Positions 11,929-22,765 of a DNA stretch of 64,000 nucleotides are shown piece by piece (the stretch's first letter is position 1; the number at the start of each line of letters is the position of its first letter). The notes beneath the pieces are model-generated. The model was not told the DNA's origin and searched no databases. It saw nothing but the letters and a program-made list of their open reading frames with translations. The DNA lies in the NCBI RefSeq assembly GCF_033118175.1, contig NC_083698.1:76043001-76107000 (forward strand), in the 5' to 3' direction. This DNA is from Dama dama (taxonomy: Eukaryota > Chordata > Mammalia > Artiodactyla > Cervidae). The position numbers and the translations under genes were made by a program.

Positions 11929-12253
11929 GACGATAACTTTAGGAAGTCAGTTTTCTTACCTGTGAAATGAGACTCCTACTTTAGGTTTAGGTCAGTACTG
12001 GACAAACTAACGTGGATAAAGGCAATGATAGAGGAGGTGAGAAAACCAGTCATAAGATCACAGGAAACTGACAAGCCCCCTCACGCTTCACTCTCATTGT
12101 TCCACCTTGAGGAAAAAGCAGAACCTTCTCCCAAAGAGAATCCAAGTGTGACCGTGCACCAGGCTCTATCATCCATCCACCAGGACCTGTGAATTCTCTC
12201 AGAGGAGGAAAAGGCCATGTTCTAGTATTTTCCCTTGGCTCCCATTAAACAAG

Positions 12254-12650
12254 TATTGTATATTAACATATATATGTGGACTCTAGAAATGGTATAGATG
12301 ATCTTATTTGCAAAGCAGATATAGAGACACAGATGTAGACACCAGCGAGGGGAAAGGAGGGATGGGAGGAATGGGGAGATTGGCATTGACGGATATATTT
12401 ATGTATGCACTACTATGTATAACATGGGTAAATAATGAGAATGAGCTATCTATTTTAATAGAGTAGTCATGTGCTACTCTATAGCACAGTGAGCTCTGTT
12501 CATTGCTCCATAGTGACCTAAAAGGGAAGGAAATCCAAAAACAGGGGATACGTGTATATGAATAGGTAATTTACTTTGCTGTGGAGCAGACACTAACACA
12601 GCAATGCAAAGCAACTATGCTTCAATAAGAATTAATTAAAAATAAAGATA
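12254..12650 (+). mobile_element. L1 3' end
   Basis: Sense L1 3' UTR from 'ctctagaaatggtatagatg' through 'ttatttgcaaagcagatat' to the closing 'caaagcaactatgcttcaat'. Same family type as 43195-43820. Confidence 0.75.
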
Positions 12651-12735
12651 ATATCCTCAAAGTGATGCCATGTCCTATATCTTTACCTCTGTGATGAAAG
12701 ACCTAGGTCAGGAATGCCGTTAAAGAAAGAAAGAA

Positions 12736-13073
12736 GGCTTCCCTGTTCACTCAACGGTAAAGAATCCACCTGCCAATGCAGGAAACACGGTTTGATCCCT
12801 GACCTGGGAAGATCTCGCATGCCATGGAGCAACAAAGCCTGTGGGCCACAAGTATCGAGCCTGTGCTCTAGAGCCTGGAAGTTGCAGCTACAGACGTCCT
12901 TGTGCCCTAAAGCCTGTGCTCCACAACAAGAGAAGCCACCAGAATGAGAAGCCTGCACACCACAACTTGGGAGTAGCCCGCACTCACAGGGCAGCTAGAC
13001 AAAAGCCTGCATAGCAACGATGACCCAGCACAGCCAAAATAATACTAAAAGTAACAAGTAAATAAAATTTTAA
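12736..13073 (+). mobile_element. CHR-2 type SINE
   Basis: tRNA-Glu-derived SINE of about 335 bp with a degraded A box (ttcactcaacggtaaag) and B box (ggtttgatccctg), then the repeated 'gcctgtgctctagagcc', 'aacaagagaagccacc' and 'gcagctagacaaaagcc' body, and a tail rich in aataaa. Flanked by aaagaaagaa-type repeats (12722-12735 and about 13076-13090) that could be the target-site duplication but are A-rich. Confidence 0.8.
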
Positions 13074-13090
13074 AAAAGAAAGAAAAGAAT

Positions 13091-13685
13091 CTTAGGCTTT
13101 TGAATAATGACATTACAAGGGTCCCTCTTCAGCCTCCTATCATGCAGGCAAGACCAGAGTCATTGTTAAAACGTTTTATAATGAAAACAAGTCCCTTGTT
13201 AAAAGTACTAGAAGTCATCTAAGTCATTTCATCTGCCCTAACACTTGGTAAAAAGTGAATGGCTTTGCTGACACTAAAGACAGTATTGTGGTTTCTCTCT
13301 CCATTTCAAAAGGGTGTAAAGGACCTATCCACTGTGACTAGCACTGTGCCAGCCATCAGTGGGTTTGCAAAGAATAGAACTATGCCTGACAACTGTCTTC
13401 CAGTATGGCTGGTGCTCACATGACTATTCCCAGCACATCCATCCAGCAAGGCAGTGATGGTTTTCATGTTGGTTTGTTTTTCTTTACAAGTGTTGTTGGA
13501 AAAAGCACGCTATAAACCAAGAACAGTTATAAAATAAGAATAAGTAATAAAAACAATTGTAAAACACATTGCAAACATGAAGTGCCATGAAAATGCTTTA
13601 AGTAATAAGTCTTCCCCTCTACCCTGACTAATCTACAGCATAGTTTGTAAATCTATTGGTAAGACACAGCTGCCAGGCAAAATTA
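13091..13685. other. Unique non-coding DNA
   Basis: No repeat family or coding feature recognised. Confidence 0.4.
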
Positions 13686-13687
13686 CA

Positions 13688-13855
13688 GAATGCAAGTGAC
13701 AGACCTGGGTTCAAATTCTGGCTGTTCCTGACTCTGATGAGCCATTGAAATTTGAACATGTTACTTAACCTTTTTGATCTTCTGTTTTCCTTTGTGCAAA
13801 ATGGAGCTAGCAATACCTGTCTATGGGGTTACTATAAATCTCAAATTAACTAGTT
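13688..13855 (+). mobile_element. MIR SINE
   Basis: Good MIR order: 'gacctgggttcaaattctgg', 'gttacttaacctttttgat', 'tgtgcaaaatggagctagc', 'gggttactataaatctcaaa'. Confidence 0.75.
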
Positions 13856-13873
13856 CCCTACTAGGTAACTTGT

Positions 13874-15703
13874 TCAGTTCAGTTCAGTCACTCAGTCGTA
13901 TCCGACTCTTTTCGACCCCATGAACCGCAGCATGCCAGGCCTCCCAGTCCATCACCAACTCCCAGAGTCCACCCAAACCCATGTCCATTGAGTCAGTGAT
14001 GCCATCCAACCATTTTATCCTCGGTTGTCCCCTTCTCCTCCTGCCCTCAATCTTTCCCAGAATCAGGGTCCTTCCCAAAGAGTCAGTTCTTTGCATCAGG
14101 GGGCCAAATTATTGGAGTTTCAGCTTCAGCATCAGTCCTTCCAATGAATATTTAGGACTGATTTCCTTTAGGAGGGACTGGTTGGATCTCCTTGCAGTCC
14201 AAGGGACTCCAACACCACAAAAGTCTTCTCCAACACCACAGTTTAAAAGCATCAGTTTTTTGGTGCTCAGCTTTCTTTATAGTCCAACTCTCACATCCAT
14301 ACATGACTACTGGAAAACCATAGCCTTGACTAGACAGACCTTTGTTGGCAAAGTAATGTCTCTGATTTTCAATATGCTGTCTAGGTTGGTCACAACTTTC
14401 CTTCCAAGGAGTAAGCGTCTTTTAATTTCATGGCTGCAATCACCATCTGCAGTGATTTTGGAGCCCAGAAAAATAAAGTCTGACACTGTTTCCACTGTTT
14501 CCCCATCTATTTGCCATGAAGTGATGGGACCGGATGCCATGATCTTACTTTTCTGAATGTTGAGCTTTAAGCCAACTTTTTCACTCCTCTTTCACTTTCA
14601 TCAAGATGCTCTTTAGTTCTTCTTCACTCTCTGTCATAAGGGTGGTGTCATCTGCATATCTGAGGTTATTGATATTTCTCCTGGCAATCTTGATTCCAGC
14701 TTGTGCTTCCTCCAGCCCAGCGTTTCTCATGATGTACTCTGCATATAAGTTAAATAAGCAGGGTGACAATATACAGCCTTGACGTATTCCTTTTCCTATT
14801 TGGAACCAGTCTGTTGTTCCATGTCCAGTTCTAACTGTTTCTTCCTGACCTGCATACAGGTTTCTCAAGAGGCAGGTCAGGTTGTCTGGTATTCCCATCT
14901 CTTTCAGAATTTTCCCCAGTTTATTGTGATCCACACAGTCAAAGGCTTTGGCATAGTCAATAAAGCAGAAATAGATATTTTTCTGGAACTCTCTTGCTTT
15001 TTCAATGATCCAGCAGATGTTAGCAATTTGATCTCTGGTTCCTCTGCCTTTTCTAAAACCAGCTTGAACATCTGGAAGTTCATGGCTCACGTATTGAATG
15101 CAGAGTTCCAAAGAAGAGCAAGGAGAAATAAGAAAGCCTTCCTCAGTGATCAATGCAAAGAAATAGAGGAAAACAATAGAATGGGAAAGACTAGAGATCT
15201 CTTCAAGAAAATTAAAGATGCCAAGGGAACATTTCATGTAAAGATGGGCTCAATAAAGGACAGAAATGGTAGGGATCTAACAGAAGCAGAAGATATTAAG
15301 AAAAGCTGGCAAGAATACACAGAACTGTACAAAAAAGATCTTCACGACCCAGATAACCACGATGGTGTGATCACTCACCTAGAGCCAGACATCCTGGAAT
15401 GTGAAATCAAATGGGCCTTAGAAAGCATCACTACGAACAGAGCTCGTGGAGGTGATGGAATTCCAGTTGAGCTATTTCAAATCCTGAAAGATGATGCTGG
15501 GAAAGTGCTGCACTCAATATGCCAGCAAATTTGGAAAACTCAGCAGTGGCCACAGGACTGGGAAAGGTCAGTTTTCATTGCAGTCTCAAAGAAAGGCAAT
15601 GCCAAAGAATGCTCAAATTACCGCACAATTGCACTCATCTCACATGCTAGTAAAGTAATGCTTAAAATTCTCCAAGCCAGGCTTCAGCAATATGTAAACT
15701 GTG
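13874..15703 (-). mobile_element. BovB LINE with inverted 5' part and perfect TSD
   Basis: One BovB insertion made of two head-to-head parts. 13874-15096 is antisense BovB from the 3' tail up to the RT N-terminal region. 15097-15703 is the adjoining upstream part (endonuclease-RT linker and RT N-terminus) in the opposite orientation. The two parts meet in consensus order with only about 17 nt represented twice (15078-15096 and 15685-15703). A perfect 11-bp duplication, aggtaacttgt, brackets the pair (13863-13873 and 15704-15714), so it is a single insertion made by twin priming and not two elements. Confidence 0.9.
14581..15096 (-). pseudogene. BovB reverse transcriptase core, open but partial
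   Basis: Minus-strand frame reading, in order, through ELPDVQAGFRKGRGTRDQIA (fingers), FIDYAKAFDCVDH (motif A with the first catalytic Asp), IRQGCILSPCLFNLYAEYIM (motif B) and LRYADDTTLM (motif C with the Asp pair). All three palm motifs are intact, and the frame then ends at 14581. A second frame (14307-14540, DFIFLGSKITADGDCSHEIK) carries the downstream part after a break. The endonuclease and the RT N-terminus are absent or inverted, so no working protein is expected. Confidence 0.8.
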
Positions 15704-15720
15704 AGGTAACTTGTAACTAG
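14779..15720 (+). pseudogene. Chimeric open frame across the BovB inversion
   Basis: A 313-codon frame. Its first part (to about 15096) is antisense RT sequence with no protein meaning. The rest, from NAEFQRRARRNKKAF onwards, is true sense BovB: the endonuclease-RT linker and the RT N-terminus (LESITTNRARGGDGIPVE, NYRTIALISHASKVMLK). The inversion joined them in frame. There is no evidence that it is expressed. Confidence 0.75.
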
Positions 15721-15815
15721 TTATAATTAATAACTAATTATAACAACTATAGTTATAACAACTATACTAATTGTAATAGTAAGTAGTTCTCTACTTAATA
15801 TAGAAACTAGTGAGT
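15715..15815. repeat. AT-rich patch with short inverted and direct repeats
   Basis: Contains a 9-bp inverted pair (ttataatta 15721-15729, taattataa 15735-15743) and a 12-bp direct repeat ataacaactata (15740-15751 and 15755-15766). It starts right beside the BovB target-site duplication. Confidence 0.7.
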
Positions 15816-15830
15816 TGAAGGTGGCCCTAA

Positions 15831-16055
15831 GTGCGTGCACGCATGCTAAGTTGCTCAGTCATGCCCAGCTCTTCATGACCCTGTGAACTGTAGCCAGCCA
15901 GGCTCCTCTGTCCATGGAATTCTCCAGGCAAGAGTACTGGAGTGGGTTGCTGTGCCCTCCTCCAGGGGATGTTCCTGACCCAAGGATCTAACCCACGTCT
16001 CAAGTCTCCTGCTTTGGCAGGTGGGTTCTTTACCACTGTTACCACCTGGGAAGCC
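15831..16055 (-). mobile_element. Bov-tA SINE with perfect 15-bp TSD
   Basis: Full Bov-tA in antisense: BovB-like tail at the left, tRNA-Glu-like head at the right (ending cacctgggaagcc). The antisense B box lies near 15988-16000. Bracketed by identical copies of tgaaggtggccctaa (15816-15830 and 16056-16070), which indicates a fairly recent insertion. Confidence 0.92.
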
Positions 16056-16379
16056 TGAAGGTGGCCCTAAAACTTACATTTCAGGGCAGAGGTTTTCTTT
16101 CCTAGGCTAGATGACAAAACTACTCTCTAAGAACTCTTAAGAAGGAAATTTGAGGACAAAATAGTCAAAGAGAAAGTAGAAAGAATGGGGAAAATAAATA
16201 AGAAATTGCTATAAAGATCTTGATCTTTATACTTTGACATTGAGGGGTGAGATGGTTAAGACCTTGACTTCACCCTAAGGCACATGTAGGCGGAACAAAC
16301 TGCTAGATGTAACTTTCATTTCTTATGAATATGTTCTAATATGTACTTTCTGGCCACTACCCCAAATGCATTTTCTTTC

Positions 16380-17560
16380 CTTTTGCTTTAAAATTTTTAT
16401 TAAAAACTAATAAAATCCTTTGAAGTACTCCTATCCCTACCCAAACCATTTCCCTCCCCATCTCAGAGAAAGAAACCATGAGGAAATTGGCATATACCCT
16501 TCTTCCTCATGGTCTTACAACTTTTTTCCACAGTTATAATATGTGCATAATATATATAACACCATGAAATTTTTTTAAAAACTTCATACAGACAGTATAC
16601 TGTGAGTCACCTAGCACAATGCTTTGTTCATTTAGCCTACTTTCAAGGTTGATTCAGGTAGATAAATGTAGATTTTGTTGTTCATTTTAAAACTTATAGA
16701 TCAGCCTTTTAAATTCATCATGATTTATTTTTCTCATGCCTCTGTGGGTAAATATTTAGTAGTTTCTGATTTTTCCTGCTATATATGTTTTCTAAGATTG
16801 TCCTAGGATGTGCCCTTTTTGCATGTGTGCTGGAATTCTGAAAGTGGAATTGCTGAGTGGTATGATTTACTCATTTGTAACTTTATCAGATAATGCCAAG
16901 TGGCCATCTGAAGAGGTAAAAGCAATTCAGACTTCCATTCGTAACATAATAAGTGAATTTGATTGCCTATGTCCTCATCCACACTTGGTAATACCAGACT
17001 CTTAAATGCTTCCCAGTCTGATGGGTGAAAACTGATCTACCACTCCTGTTTAACAGATTACTTCTGTTTGTGTTATTCATTTTAACTTTGCTCATGGTGC
17101 CTTTTCTAATAATGGTTGTTTCCTAATTTTTAAATTAAATTTATCAATATTTCTGCTAGAGTTTGTGTGTGTTGTTTCTTGTGTGAGAAATAATTAGCAA
17201 CCAGAAATAATAAATTATTCTGCATTTTTTGCTAAAAATTTAAAGTATTGCCCTTCTTGATTGAGTCTATAAGCCATTGGAATTAATTCTCATATATGAT
17301 CTGAGATAGGGGTCTAATTTACTTTTTCCATATGGATTGTTAATTTTCCCAGGATCATTTGATGAATCCTGTATTCTTCCTACAGTGATTTGTAATGGCA
17401 CCACTCTCAAAAAAAAAACCACACAAATTTCTTTGTAGAAGGAGGCTTATTTCTTGGCTTTCTAGTCTTTCTGTTGGTTATCAATTACTACATTAGCTTT
17501 CTAAAAATCTTGATTTCTGCATGATAAGCCCTCTATATTTATTATTATTGTTACCATAGT
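16380..17560 (-). mobile_element. Old L1, antisense, degraded
   Basis: Fragments in antisense L1 order: 'aattctgaaagtggaattgc', 'cagtctgatgggtgaaaac', 'taaatttatcaatatttctg', 'agataggggtctaatttact', 'catatggattgttaatttt'. All frames are broken. The internal A9 run at 17411-17419 and its neighbourhood may mark a small secondary insertion. Confidence 0.55.
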
Positions 17561-17561
17561 A

Positions 17562-17830
17562 AGTCCCCTACATACAGATGAGTTCCATTCTGAGAGTGTG
17601 TTTGTAAGTCTGATTTATTTGTAAGTCCAACAAAATTACCCTAGATATCCAACTAACACAATCAGCTGTAAAGTACTGTAGTAGGTTTATCATACTTTTT
17701 ACACAAATGATACATAAAAAACACACAAAAATAAAATATGTTTAGTTTTACAGTACAGTACCTTGAAAGTACAGTAGTACAATACAACAGCTGGCATCCA
17801 GGGGCTGGCATCAAGTGAACAGGCAAGAAA
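17562..17830. mobile_element. DNA transposon remnant, Tigger/mariner-like (probable)
   Basis: The 'agtcccctacatacagatga' start, repeated 'gtaagtc' steps, 'aactaacacaatcagctgta' and the 'acagtacagtaccttgaaag' / 'ggggctggcatcaagtgaac' blocks resemble an old pogo/Tigger-type element that I recall from mammalian genomes. The name is tentative. Confidence 0.4.
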
Positions 17831-17989
17831 AGTTGCTGACTGGAGGAGGGAGAGAAGATGGGAGATGGTAGAGTTCAAAGGATCTATAAAAATAGTATAT
17901 TTATAGATTTAATTTTTTTCTGATATTCCAAGCAACTTTCTTAAGTGATTTACAGTGCAAACGCAGAATGCAGAGAAAGCCAGAGAACA

Positions 17990-18200
17990 GGAAAGGGCTT
18001 GGAGCACAACAGTTAAACAGACGTGGGTTCCAACTCTGGTTGGTCTCACCTCCAAAATTAGCCATGTGTCATTGAACGCATTGCTTAACCTCTCTGAGCC
18101 TCAGTTTCCTTATGTGTACAATGGGGCTAAACTGTATCTATCCTGTAGGATTCCTGTGGATCTAAATTAGCTAGTAATAATGATTAATGTTAACATTAAT
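17990..18200 (+). mobile_element. MIR SINE
   Basis: MIR order: 'cagacgtgggttccaactct', 'gcattgcttaacctctctga', 'cctcagtttccttatgtg', 'tacaatggggctaaac'. Confidence 0.75.
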
Positions 18201-18319
18201 AGCATCCAAGAGGCATAACCTGTCAAATCCTCTGCTAAATACTTAGCATAGAGGTTAGCATATTAAAAAGTGCCCTGATGTCTTCTTCTTTCTCTGTCTG
18301 CAGGTACATGCATGTGTGC

Positions 18320-18352
18320 ATACACACACACACACGTGCACTCACACACACA
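18320..18352 (+). repeat. (CA)n microsatellite
   Basis: About 33 bp of CA repeat with one GTG interruption. Confidence 0.85.
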
Positions 18353-19304
18353 TCCATCTGTGCTGGGGAAATATGCTAGAGGAAAACATACAAATATTAA
18401 ATGTCATTTCCCAGGGTTTAGTAGAAGAATGGACTGCTGGGGAGGTTAATACTAGAAAATGATTCACATTCAGGATTTCTAATTCTACCTTAATTGTATC
18501 TGGCTCCAGTTATACTATGGGATCTTCATAAATCTCAGGAAACATTCACCAAATCGTTAACCCAGCCCCACCTCAGCTTACCAAGAGCAGTCTCTCGGGA
18601 CCCTCTTTCATACCTGGAAGAGCTGCTTGGCCATCATGCCCAATGTGAGCACAGCTAAACTTCGCCTCACTATGGAAACTGTGGATGGAGGATGAGAACA
18701 ATTCAGTGGAACTAAGAAGAGTCCCAGCATAGATTGAAGCAGCTTTCCGATTCAGCTACAGAGGAAACCCACACAAAGTTACAAAGGCAGATAGAGGAGA
18801 CGTGGAAAGAGGAGAACACTTCTGAAATTCAAAAATGATGTAAAAAATCTGACAGTAGGAAAGGATAAATAGCTAACAAAATGACAATAATGTATTTATA
18901 GCATATTTACAGTAATAGTGACCTTGCAGACAGTAAAACTGAACAACTGACTTCCACCGGTGTGGATGTTTCAGTAGTGTCGTGAAAATTTGTTGTTTTC
19001 TTCCCAGCATCAGTCCTGTGGAAGACAGTAGCTATGGTCTTGGTTTGGATGTTCCTTCTTCTTCTTCCTTTTTTTTTTTTTTAACTCTGTCCACATTTAC
19101 CTGAGAAAGCCTTTATTTAATATTGGTCAAGAGATGGAACTCATAACTGGAATTACGCTGGCACACAGGTTGTCAGAGTGGGCACAGGGCTGGTTTGACT
19201 CTTTAGGACAAGTGTCTGAACTTTTGTGGAAACACCCAGAACACTCTCTTTCTTAGCTCAGAGCTGTGAGGATGTGAGATTGCAGTAGCTATGACTCTAA
19301 GTTA
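18353..19304. other. Unique non-coding DNA
   Basis: No coding or RNA feature recognised. A T-run of 14 lies at 19069-19082. Confidence 0.4.
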
Positions 19305-19725
19305 CTGTGTTATTTTTCTATGGCTGTTGTAATAAATTACCACAAACTTCATGACTTAAAACAACAGAAATCTATTCTCTCACAGTTCTGGGGGCCAGAA
19401 ATCTGAAATTGAGGTGTCAGTAGGGCCATGTTCCCTCCAAGGCTCTAAGGGAGAAACATTCCTTGCCTCTTCCACCTCCTTCGTGGGTTGTGGCTGTATC
19501 ATTCCAACCTCTGTCTCCATCTTCACAAGGTCTTCTCCTCTTCTGTTTCTTATAAGAAAACTTGTCATCAGATGTAGGACACATCTGGCTAATCGAGGGT
19601 GATTTTATCTCAAGATCTTTCATTATATCTCCAAAGAACCCTTTTCCAAATAGGATGCCATTCACAGATTCCAGGAATTTGTAGATGACATATCTCATTG
19701 GTTGCCACCATTCAACCCACAACTG
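19305..19725 (-). mobile_element. Old LTR (MaLR-type), antisense
   Basis: Antisense of the common mammalian LTR whose 3' end reads as 'caacagaaatctattctctc' / 'cacagttctgggggccagaa' here, then the 'cttataagaaaacttgtcat' and 'catatctcattggttgcc' parts. Same family type as 28503-28893 and 59308-59715. Non-coding solo LTR. Confidence 0.6.
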
Positions 19726-20212
19726 TCACCCTGAAAGGAGTCTGTTCCAAGAACTCAGCCAACCCAGTGATGGAGAGAGAAATCTTAGAGCTCATCACTC
19801 ACAAGAGGACTTCATCAAACTGTGTCTGAAATCAACCCTACTCCCACTGTGTGAACCATGGAATTTTATTATAATTCCTTAGGCTGGAAATTGGATCCAA
19901 CTGGGCTTTTTTGTTATTCACATCCCAAAGACTTTTCACAAATTAAACAGAGAAAAAAAGATATCTTGGAACAAAACACCCATCCTTGCTCTTTTAAACA
20001 AAAAGAATATCTGCAGGATTCTACGTAACTGAGGAGGATTCAGACTGTCTCCCTTTGGTGACAGGCTCTGAAGGCATCCCCCTGCAATTTCTTGCACTGT
20101 AGGCTGAGAGGATGCGCATGCTCCCAGAATGAACTCTTCATTCTCCTCCAGCTTTGGTGGGGCTGACCTGGAGCAGGATGCAGAGTTATAATTGGCTATT
20201 GAAAAACTACAT
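19726..20212. other. Unique non-coding DNA
   Basis: Nothing recognised. A minus-strand open frame running 20283 to 19936 starts inside the adjacent SINE and has no domain. Confidence 0.4.
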
Positions 20213-20418
20213 TGGCTTCCCTGATGGCTCAGTGGGTAAAGAATCTGCCTGCAATGCAGGAGACACAGGAAATGCGGGTTCAATCCCTGGGTTGGGAAGA
20301 TCCCCTAGAGGAGGAACTGGCAACCCACTCCAGTATTCTTGCCTGGAGAATCCCATGGACAGAGGAGCGTGGGCTACAGTCCATGGGGTTGTAAAGAGTC
20401 AGACATGACTGAGCACAA
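20213..20418 (+). mobile_element. Bov-tA SINE
   Basis: Full-length Bov-tA: tRNA-Glu-like head with A box (tggctcagtgggtaaag) and B box (ggttcaatccctgg), the 'aactggcaacccactccagt' body and the 'gtaaagagtcagacatgact' tail. I could not define a clean target-site duplication. Confidence 0.9.
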
Positions 20419-20784
20419 GCAGAGCAGTGTTGAAAAAAGGGAGAAGTTCTCATCTCAAGCAGGCAGTGTGGGATCATGAGAAGCCAGTGGCTTGCAGATC
20501 AAAAACATCTGAACTGGCATCCAGCTCTGTGGTGAAGTACGTTGAGCCTCAGATTCCAAAAGTATAAATAAAGAACCTCCTGGAGAATGAACTGAGGAAC
20601 GCCAAGTGTAGGGGGAAGAGAGGATGTCCACATATTCTCCATGCCTTGTGGCTGCTGACCCAGTGTCCTAGTGGGGGAAGCAGTAGAGGTGAGGATGGAG
20701 GTGAAGCTGGGACTAATATTTCCTTAGTATCTCTGAGGTGCCAGACTGTGTGGTTTTCTATCCTTTAATAGTCTAAAGTATAAA
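20419..20784. other. Non-coding DNA, nothing recognised
   Basis: No repeat family or coding sign. Confidence 0.4.
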
Positions 20785-20930
20785 GTAATCTGCATTGCAC
20801 AGCCAAGAAATGTGAAGCCCCAAGTGTTATATAACATCCCCAGTTCACACAGGTAGCAAGTAGCCAAGCTGGAATTTGAACTCAGGCTGGTCTGACTTCA
20901 AAGACCACAGTGTTTACATTACTCCACCCT
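20785..20930 (-). mobile_element. MIR SINE fragment
   Basis: Antisense MIR with 'cacaggtagcaagtagccaa', 'gctggaatttgaactcaggc' and 'tctgacttcaaagaccacag'. Confidence 0.7.
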
Positions 20931-21097
20931 CTCTCATGACACCTAAGAAGGAGACAGTGAGGGCAGAGAAACCATCAACACCACCACGCAGAGAAACCAA
21001 ACTAACTCTTACAGAAGCTTACTATGAGCCGGGAACTCTGCTAAGTGCTTTTTTAAGTTGCCTTTGAATATTTATGGAAAAAACAACAACAACAACA

Positions 21098-21330
21098 TAG
21101 CCAATGTTTATTGAATGCATGCTATATGTTAGGCAGTGTTGTAAGAGCTTTATATGCAGCATTGTACTTAAATCATGTAAGAGCTTTTTGAAAAAAAGGT
21201 ATTTTTGTTATTGCTGTTATTATTGGTTCTGTGTTACAGGTCAAGAGAGTGGCCCAGAGAGGGTGAATAACTTGGACAAGCTAGTAAGGAGCAGGATTTG
21301 GACCCAGGCAGTCAGCTCTAGAGCTGCAGC
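21098..21330 (-). mobile_element. MIR SINE, nearly whole
   Basis: Antisense MIR: 'gtttattgaatgcatgctat', 'aggcagtgttgtaagagctt', 'cagagagggtgaataacttg', 'aggagcaggatttggaccca'. Preceded by a short (AAC)n run at 21081-21098. The 140-codon plus-strand frame at 21104-21526 is largely this MIR and is not a gene. Confidence 0.7.
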
Positions 21331-22574
21331 CTGTAGGTGTAGGAAAATGCATCAGAGGGTGGCTGGACCCCACATATCACAGATGCATCCTTCCTATGAG
21401 ACAAGCAGCACAGACTGGGCTTGGGAAGGTCCCACTGCTCTCCCTCTGCCACACCTGACACCTTCCCGGTGCCCTGGGAGGATCTCCATCTCCACCCCCC
21501 GTAATCGGGAGGGGGGCGGGTGTTGAGCAGAAGAAGGTGGAGAGCAGGCTTTCTCTGTCCTTGGGCTTCCCAAGTGGGACTGGAAGTCTCTCCCCACAAA
21601 GATTTAAGAATGGAAGGAAGGAGGTAAAAGAGCCTCATCTGCTAAGGGTCGGGGAGTTTATTACTATTAGTATTATTATTGTCATTCTAATGCTGGAACA
21701 TACAAAACGTTCAGCCATTAAGTCCATTTCAGAACACCAGGGTCCATTGTGATTTTTAGAAGAAAGTTTGTTAATAGTTTGTTAATAGCTTTGAAGTTCA
21801 TGTCTTCACACAGACCTGAACCAGACTGTATTTCTTTTGAATATTACTTAGAGAATATTATTAGGGAAAGCCCTGGTACAATAAATAAGGCATGCTGTTA
21901 CTATTAGTTTCGTTATGAATGTCTACATTGTGATCATAGGACAAATCATGCACCAGATAAAAATGTCCCAGCGTGAGGGCTAATCATGTTAATCTTTCTG
22001 GCTAAGGCCTGGTCTTTTTTGTACCTGCCTCGTGTAACACACTGGGCATCATGCAATACTGAGCACTGGAAGTCTGGGTGAAACTTCTGGGTGAGGTCCA
22101 ACCCGGGGAGCCCTAAACCCATATGTCACATGGTTTGCTGGTGGGCTGGGGTCTGCACACAAGCTATGGCTTCTGACATGCAGCTCTCTTTTGTCTGTTT
22201 GAAGCTCTGTCTTTGAAGTTACTGGATTTTTTTTTAAAAGCACAAGATTATAGGGATTATTTTTGGAGAGTTCTAAAAATACTCTCAAAACATTCTTTCA
22301 CTTATTTTGCATTAAGTAAAAAAATGCAAGATAATATATATTTTGCCATTATAACAAAATAGGTGTGAGTTAATGCCTGTAGGTATTGCCTTGTATGCCT
22401 ACAGTGCCTTGTAGGATCAGAATGTGATTTAAAGTGATGTGAAGATTTGGGATTCAAGAATTTATGTACCATTTTCTATCTTGTTTAAATAAAATATAAT
22501 TTTCTAAAATAATAACAGTAATAGTAAGAATTTTTAATTACCATCAAACACCATTTTTTCAGCTTATAAACAAA
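21331..22574. other. Unique non-coding DNA
   Basis: No named repeat. 21480-21545 is GC-rich and has overlapping spurious frames on both strands. Confidence 0.4.
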
Positions 22575-22765
22575 TGTCATTTTTAAAAACGTTTTATTGG
22601 AGTATAGTTGATTTACAATGCTGTGTTAGTTTCAGGTTTAAAGTAAAGTGAATCAGTTGTACATATACATATATCTACTCTTTTTAGATTCTTTTCCCAT
22701 ATAGATCATTACAGAGTATGGGTTCCTTGTGCTATGCAGTAGGTCCTTATTAGTTACTTAAGCTC
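22575..22765 (-). mobile_element. L1 3' end, antisense
   Basis: Starts 'aaaaacgttttattggagta', then 'tagttgatttacaatgctgt' and 'gtacatatacatatatctac'. Standard antisense ruminant L1 3' UTR. Confidence 0.75.

Noticed and set aside
20199..20442. ttgaaaaa on both sides of the Bov-tA at 20213-20418 as a TSD
   Set aside because: The left copy is not adjacent to the SINE boundary and the motif is too short and A-rich to be convincing.
21104..21526. 140-codon plus-strand open frame
   Set aside because: Largely an antisense MIR SINE and adjoining GC-rich sequence.
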